Of a stretch of 64,000 bases of DNA, positions 60,837 to 64,000 are shown in pieces. How positions within the stretch are numbered: the first letter of the stretch is position 1; the number at the start of each line of letters is the position of its first letter. A program made the position numbers and the translations under genes. The notes below the pieces were generated by a model. The model ran no database searches. It was not told the origin of the DNA and worked only from the letters and a program-made list of their open reading frames with translations. This stretch comes from Phenylobacterium sp. (GTDB taxonomy: Bacteria; Pseudomonadota; Alphaproteobacteria; Caulobacterales; Caulobacteraceae), in the NCBI GenBank assembly GCA_004799545.1, contig SSMU01000005.1, forward strand, positions 434,001 to 498,000. The letters are read 5' to 3'.

Positions 60837-62074
60837 CGTCTCCGCCCCTCTGCCGCTTCTGCCGCGCCCCGCTCACCCACACCTTCGTCGACCTGGGCGA
60901 CCAGCCGCTGGCCAACAGCTACCTCACCGCCGACCAGCTCGCCGCGGGGACCGAGGCGGCCTATCCGCTGCACGCCCGGGTCTGCGCCAACTGCTTCCTG
61001 GTGCAGGTGGACGACGTTGTCCCGGCCGACGCCATCTTCGACGAGACCTACGCCTACTTCTCCTCCTATTCCGCGAGCTGGGTGGCGCACGCCCGGCGCT
61101 ACGCCGAGGCGATGACCGAGCGGTTCGGCCTGGGGCCGGACTCCCTGGTGGTCGAGGTCGCCAGCAACGACGGCTACCTGCTGCAGCACTTCCTGGCCAA
61201 GGACATCCCCGTGCTGGGCGTCGAGCCCACCGCCAACACCGCCGAGGCCGCCCGTGCGAAGGGCGTGCCCACCGAGGTGATGTTCTTCGGCGCGCAGACC
61301 GGGCGGGAGCTGGCGGCCCGCGGCGGCCGCGCCGACCTGATGGCCGCCAACAACGTCCTGGCCCACGTGCCGGACATCAGTGATTTCGTGGCCGGGTTCC
61401 GCGAGATGCTGAAGGACGAGGGGGTGCTGACCTTCGAGTTCCCGCACCTGCTGAACCTGATCGAGAAGGTGCAGTTCGACACCATCTACCACGAGCACTT
61501 CTCCTACCTGTCGCTGCTGGCGGTGGAGCAGGTGCTGCGGGCCAACGGGCTTCGGCCCTTCGACGTCGAGCTGTTGACCACCCACGGCGGCTCGCTGCGG
61601 CTGTTCGTCTGCCACGCGGGCTCCGGCCGGGAGGAGACTCAAGGCTTGCGCGACCTGCGCGCCGCCGAGGCCAGGGCCGGCCTCGACCGGATCGAGACCT
61701 ACGAAGGCTTCACCCCGCGCGTCGAAGCGGTGCGGACCAGCTTCCGCAAGTTCCTCGAGGACGCGCAGGTCGAGGGCAAGCGGGTCGCGGCCTACGGCGC
61801 TGCGGCCAAGGGCAACACCTTCCTCAACTATTGCCGCACGACCGCCCGCGAGATCGTCGCCGCCTTCGACGCCAACCCCGCCAAGCAGGGCCGCTACCTG
61901 CCCGGCAGCCACGTGCCGATCCTCAGCCCCGCCGAGGTCGCCACGGTGAAGCCCGATTATCTGCTGATCCTGCCCTGGAACCTGAAAGACGAGATCACAG
62001 GCCAGCTGTCCTACATCGGCGGCTGGGGCGGCCGGTTCGTCACCGCGTCGCCGGAGACGCAGGTGCTGGGCTGA
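60833..62074 (+). CDS. sugar C-methyltransferase family protein
   Basis: 413 residues. An N-terminal zinc-binding domain (LCRFCRAPL, then VCANCFLVQVDDVVPAD) and a SAM domain (LVVEVASNDGYLLQHFLAKD, GVEPTANTAEAARAKGV, MAANNVLAHVPDISDFVAGF) are followed by the C-terminal domain with TIYHEHFSYLSLLAVEQVLR, RVAAYGAAAKGNTFLNYCRT and ILPWNLKDEI. This three-part layout is that of NDP-hexose C-methyltransferases (TylCIII/TcaB9 group), where YHEHFSY holds catalytic residues. It likely adds a methyl carbon at C3 of the 4-keto sugar made by RfbG. Overlaps rfbG and the next gene at ATGA/TGATG junctions. Confidence 0.9.
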   Translation: MTSPPLCRFCRAPLTHTFVDLGDQPLANSYLTADQLAAGTEAAYPLHARVCANCFLVQVDDVVPADAIFDETYAYFSSYSASWVAHARRYAEAMTERFGLGPDSLVVEVASNDGYLLQHFLAKDIPVLGVEPTANTAEAARAKGVPTEVMFFGAQTGRELAARGGRADLMAANNVLAHVPDISDFVAGFREMLKDEGVLTFEFPHLLNLIEKVQFDTIYHEHFSYLSLLAVEQVLRANGLRPFDVELLTTHGGSLRLFVCHAGSGREETQGLRDLRAAEARAGLDRIETYEGFTPRVEAVRTSFRKFLEDAQVEGKRVAAYGAAAKGNTFLNYCRTTAREIVAAFDANPAKQGRYLPGSHVPILSPAEVATVKPDYLLILPWNLKDEITGQLSYIGGWGGRFVTASPETQVLG

Positions 62075-62601
62075 TGCGGTTCGCCGAGACCGAGATCGCC
62101 GGCGTCGTGATCGTGGACGTCGAGGCCCACGCCGACGCGCGCGGCTCGTTCGCCCGCCTTCAGTGCCCCGAGGACTTCGCCGCCGCCGGCCATCCGTTCG
62201 TTCCGGCCCAGACCAGCCTGTCGCGCAATCCCACGCGGGGGACCCTGCGCGGCCTGCACTACCAGCCGGCGCCGCATGCGGAGGTGAAGCTGGTGCGCTG
62301 CGTGCGCGGCCGGATCTTCGACGTCGCCGTGGACCTGCGCCGGGATAGCCCAACTCACCGCCGCTGGACGGCGACCGAGCTCTCCGCCGACAACGCCCGC
62401 GCGCTCTTGATCCCGGAGGGCGTGGCGCACGGCTTCCTGACCCTGGAGGCCGACACCGACGTGCTCTACCAGATCGCGCCGGCCTTCGAGCCCGGCTACG
62501 AGGCGGGTGTGCGGTGGGATGATCCGGCCTTCGCCATCGCCTGGCCTGAGACGCCCGCATTGCTCTCGCCGCGCGACGCGACCTATCCTGATTACGAATA
62601 G
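62074..62601 (+). CDS. dTDP-4-dehydrorhamnose 3,5-epimerase-like protein
   Basis: 175 residues of the RmlC cupin: VVIVDVEAHADARGSFARLQ, VPAQTSLSRNPTRGTLRGLH, YQPAPHAEVKLVRCVRGRIF, DVAVDLRRDSPTHRRWTATE and LIPEGVAHGFLTLEADTDVL. The catalytic His and Tyr regions (RGLHYQ, DVLYQIAPAF) are present. It should epimerise a 4-keto sugar nucleotide at C5 or C3/C5. In this context the substrate is probably the CDP-4-keto product of the preceding enzymes rather than a dTDP sugar. Starts on the ATG that overlaps the methyltransferase stop. Confidence 0.92.
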   Translation: MRFAETEIAGVVIVDVEAHADARGSFARLQCPEDFAAAGHPFVPAQTSLSRNPTRGTLRGLHYQPAPHAEVKLVRCVRGRIFDVAVDLRRDSPTHRRWTATELSADNARALLIPEGVAHGFLTLEADTDVLYQIAPAFEPGYEAGVRWDDPAFAIAWPETPALLSPRDATYPDYE

Positions 62602-62630
62602 GGCCTGACGACGAATAGGGGACCGCGGCG

Positions 62631-63125
62631 GTGGCGCTCGAGATCGATCCGACGGCCAAGGTCTCGCCGCTGGCGGACATCGAGGAGTCGGTGCGCGGCA
62701 CCCTGATCCGCATCGGCGCCAATACGCTCATCGACAGCTTCGTGAAGATCAAGCCGGCCGGCGGCATGGGCGACGTGGTGATCGGCGCCGACAGCGCCAT
62801 CAACTCCGGCACGGTGATCTACACCGGCAACGGGGTGACCATCGGCGACGCTGTGGCGGTGGCCGCCAACTGCACCTTCGCCCCAACCAACCACGCTATC
62901 GCCGACCGCTCGAAGCGCATCCGCGACCAGGGCTTCCAGCCGTCGAGGGGCGGCATTGTCGTCGAGGACGACGTCTGGATCGGCGCCGGGTCCGTGCTGC
63001 TGGATGGCGCCGTGGTGCGCAAGGGTGCGGTGATCGCCGCGGGCTCGGTGGTGCGCGGCGAGGTCGAGGCCTATGCGATCTATGCCGGCGCGCCCGCCCG
63101 CAAGATCGGCGAACGGGGCGGCTGA
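62631..63125 (+). CDS. hexapeptide-repeat acyltransferase
   Basis: 164 residues, GTG start with AGGGGA upstream. Left-handed beta-helix with repeated hexapeptides: EIDPTAKVSPLADI, VIGADSAINSGTVI, VTIGDAVAVAANCTFAPTNH, GIVVEDDVWIGAGSVLLDGA and VRKGAVIAAGSVVRGEVEAY. The catalytic His in APTNHAI is at the usual place for sugar O- or N-acetyltransferases. It may acetylate a hydroxyl on the cluster's sugar. Overlaps the next gene by one base. Confidence 0.9.
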   Translation: MALEIDPTAKVSPLADIEESVRGTLIRIGANTLIDSFVKIKPAGGMGDVVIGADSAINSGTVIYTGNGVTIGDAVAVAANCTFAPTNHAIADRSKRIRDQGFQPSRGGIVVEDDVWIGAGSVLLDGAVVRKGAVIAAGSVVRGEVEAYAIYAGAPARKIGERGG

Positions 63126-63928
63126 TGGCGGTCACCGTGGTCGGCGCCGAGGGCTTCGTCGGCCGCCGGCTCGTGCAGCGCTTGAAGGCGGCGGGCAAGG
63201 CGCCCTGGACGCCGCGCAAGGGCGATGCGGACCTGCTGACCCGCGACCTGGGCGTGGTCTACTACTGCGCGGGCCTGACAGCCGACTACGACAAGCGCCC
63301 GTTCGACACCGTCGAGGCCCACGCCAGCCTGGTCAGCGAGATCCTGCGCAGCGGTCGCTTCGAGCGGATCGTCTACCTCTCCTCCACCCGCCTCTACGAC
63401 GGCCTGGCCAAGCCCGCGGTCGACGAGACCGAGCCACTGGTCTTCGATCCCCGCGACCCGCGCCGGGTCTACGACCTCTCCAAGGCCCTGGGCGAAAACC
63501 TGGTGATGACCCGCGCCGACGGTCGCGGCCGGGTGGCCCGGCTGGCCAATGTCTACGACTGGGAGGACGGCGCGCCGGGCTTCCTCTCCGAATGGCTGAT
63601 CCGGGCGCGGTCGGCGCGCGACCTCACCCTGGACTCCAGCCCGGCCGTGGCGCGCGACTACATCCACCTGGACGACGTGGTTTCGGCCCTCATCGCTATC
63701 GCCGCGGCCGAGGCGCCGGACATCTTCAACGTGGCGAGCGGCGAACTGGTCACCAACGGCGGGATCGCCGAGGTGTTCGCCGCCTCCGGACGCCGCGTGC
63801 GCTTCACCGGCGACGCCCGCCCCACCCCGCCCCCGAACGCCGCCATCGCCCGGCTGAAGGCGCTTGGCGTGACGCCCCGGCCCGTGAAGGATGTGGTCCG
63901 CGCCTATCTGGAAGGGCTGAGGCCTTGA
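63125..63928 (+). CDS. NAD-dependent epimerase/dehydratase (sugar nucleotide reductase)
   Basis: 267 residues, extended SDR. The Rossmann loop is VTVVGAEGFVGRRLVQRLKA. The active site is RIVYLSSTRLYDG and YDLSKALGENLVMT (YxxxK), and the C-terminal part has RDYIHLDDVVSALIAIAAAE and PDIFNVASGELVTNGGIAEV. At 267 residues it is shorter than typical UDP-glucose epimerases, fitting a 4-ketoreductase that finishes a deoxysugar. The C-terminal end overlaps the next gene. Confidence 0.88.
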   Translation: MAVTVVGAEGFVGRRLVQRLKAAGKAPWTPRKGDADLLTRDLGVVYYCAGLTADYDKRPFDTVEAHASLVSEILRSGRFERIVYLSSTRLYDGLAKPAVDETEPLVFDPRDPRRVYDLSKALGENLVMTRADGRGRVARLANVYDWEDGAPGFLSEWLIRARSARDLTLDSSPAVARDYIHLDDVVSALIAIAAAEAPDIFNVASGELVTNGGIAEVFAASGRRVRFTGDARPTPPPNAAIARLKALGVTPRPVKDVVRAYLEGLRP

Positions 63929-64000
63929 AGCTCCTCGATCACACCCGCGACAGCCTGGTGGCCTACATCACCGCCCAGTGCGCCGCCGTGGTCCCGGACG
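63925..64000 (+). CDS. next gene of the polysaccharide cluster, cut by window edge
   Basis: An open frame begins at TTG 63925, overlapping the preceding TGA, and reads KLLDHTRDSLVAYITAQCAA to the end of the window without stop. Only 25 codons are visible, so no family can be named. The overlap pattern is the same as for the other genes of the cluster, which supports it as real. Confidence 0.55.
   Translation, partial: MKLLDHTRDSLVAYITAQCAAVVPD

Overview
The window is about 64 kb of very GC-rich, densely packed bacterial chromosome. The gene set and order point to the Alphaproteobacteria, most likely Caulobacterales (a Caulobacter or Phenylobacterium relative). Pointers are the aa3 oxidase operon with a tiny gene between ctaB and ctaG followed by a DUF983 gene, SURF1, thrC and an M16 peptidase; the GshA and Sua5 types; a TonB-dependent receptor; and many hybrid kinase or c-di-GMP proteins. 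The genus is an inference. I saw no rRNA, tRNA, CRISPR array, transposase or replication origin.

Layout. 1-13.9 kb: a truncated secreted three-repeat protein, an NfeD/stomatin membrane pair, a YbjN-like secreted protein, nitronate monooxygenase, two SDRs (one a 3-hydroxybutyrate dehydrogenase) with YaaA, a CHASE3 hybrid kinase, an FAD oxidoreductase, Sua5, a secreted methyltransferase-like protein, and a cytochrome b561-YceI fusion beside a free YceI. 14-23 kb: acyl-CoA dehydrogenase, a second hybrid kinase, amidohydrolase, 3-methyladenine glycosylase, peroxiredoxin, YqgE/AlgH, a GGDEF-EAL protein with a degenerate cyclase motif, and a GNAT. 23.1-25.3 kb: a three-gene unit of acyltransferase, membrane protein and winged-helix regulator, on the opposite strand to its flanks. 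25.3-34.5 kb: a ten-gene minus-strand run ctaC-ctaD-ctaB-(49-aa gene)-ctaG-ctaE-DUF983-SURF1-thrC-M16 peptidase, which builds and assembles cytochrome aa3 oxidase. 34.8-47 kb: TldD, a TonB receptor tail-to-tail with a peptide transporter, DUF427, a secreted retropepsin-TPR protein, GshA, RsmE, PPK2 and an aldo/keto reductase.

47.0-49.1 kb is the most unusual part: a lower-GC island with a LysM-bearing, multi-domain protein that looks like a polymorphic toxin, followed by a small acidic ORF overlapping it by ATGA that looks like its immunity protein. 49.1-57.2 kb returns to ordinary genes: a YcaQ-type glycosylase, ABC exporter, UbiA, fatty acid desaturase, epimerase/reductase, methyltransferase and M23 peptidase. 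57.3-64 kb is the left part of a surface-polysaccharide cluster: sulfotransferase, radical SAM enzyme, RfbF, RfbG, C-methyltransferase-like protein, 3,5-epimerase-like protein, hexapeptide acyltransferase, reductase/epimerase and the start of another gene. It reads as a route to a CDP-linked, probably C-methyl-branched deoxysugar, and it continues past the right edge.

Two structural features cut across the genes. A GC-rich bipartite palindromic repeat occurs once between genes (about 4.1 kb) and once in frame inside rsmE (44.54-44.66 kb), where it adds about 42 residues to the enzyme. Six convergent gene pairs overlap by exactly four bases through shared stop codons, five of them on the palindrome CTAG.
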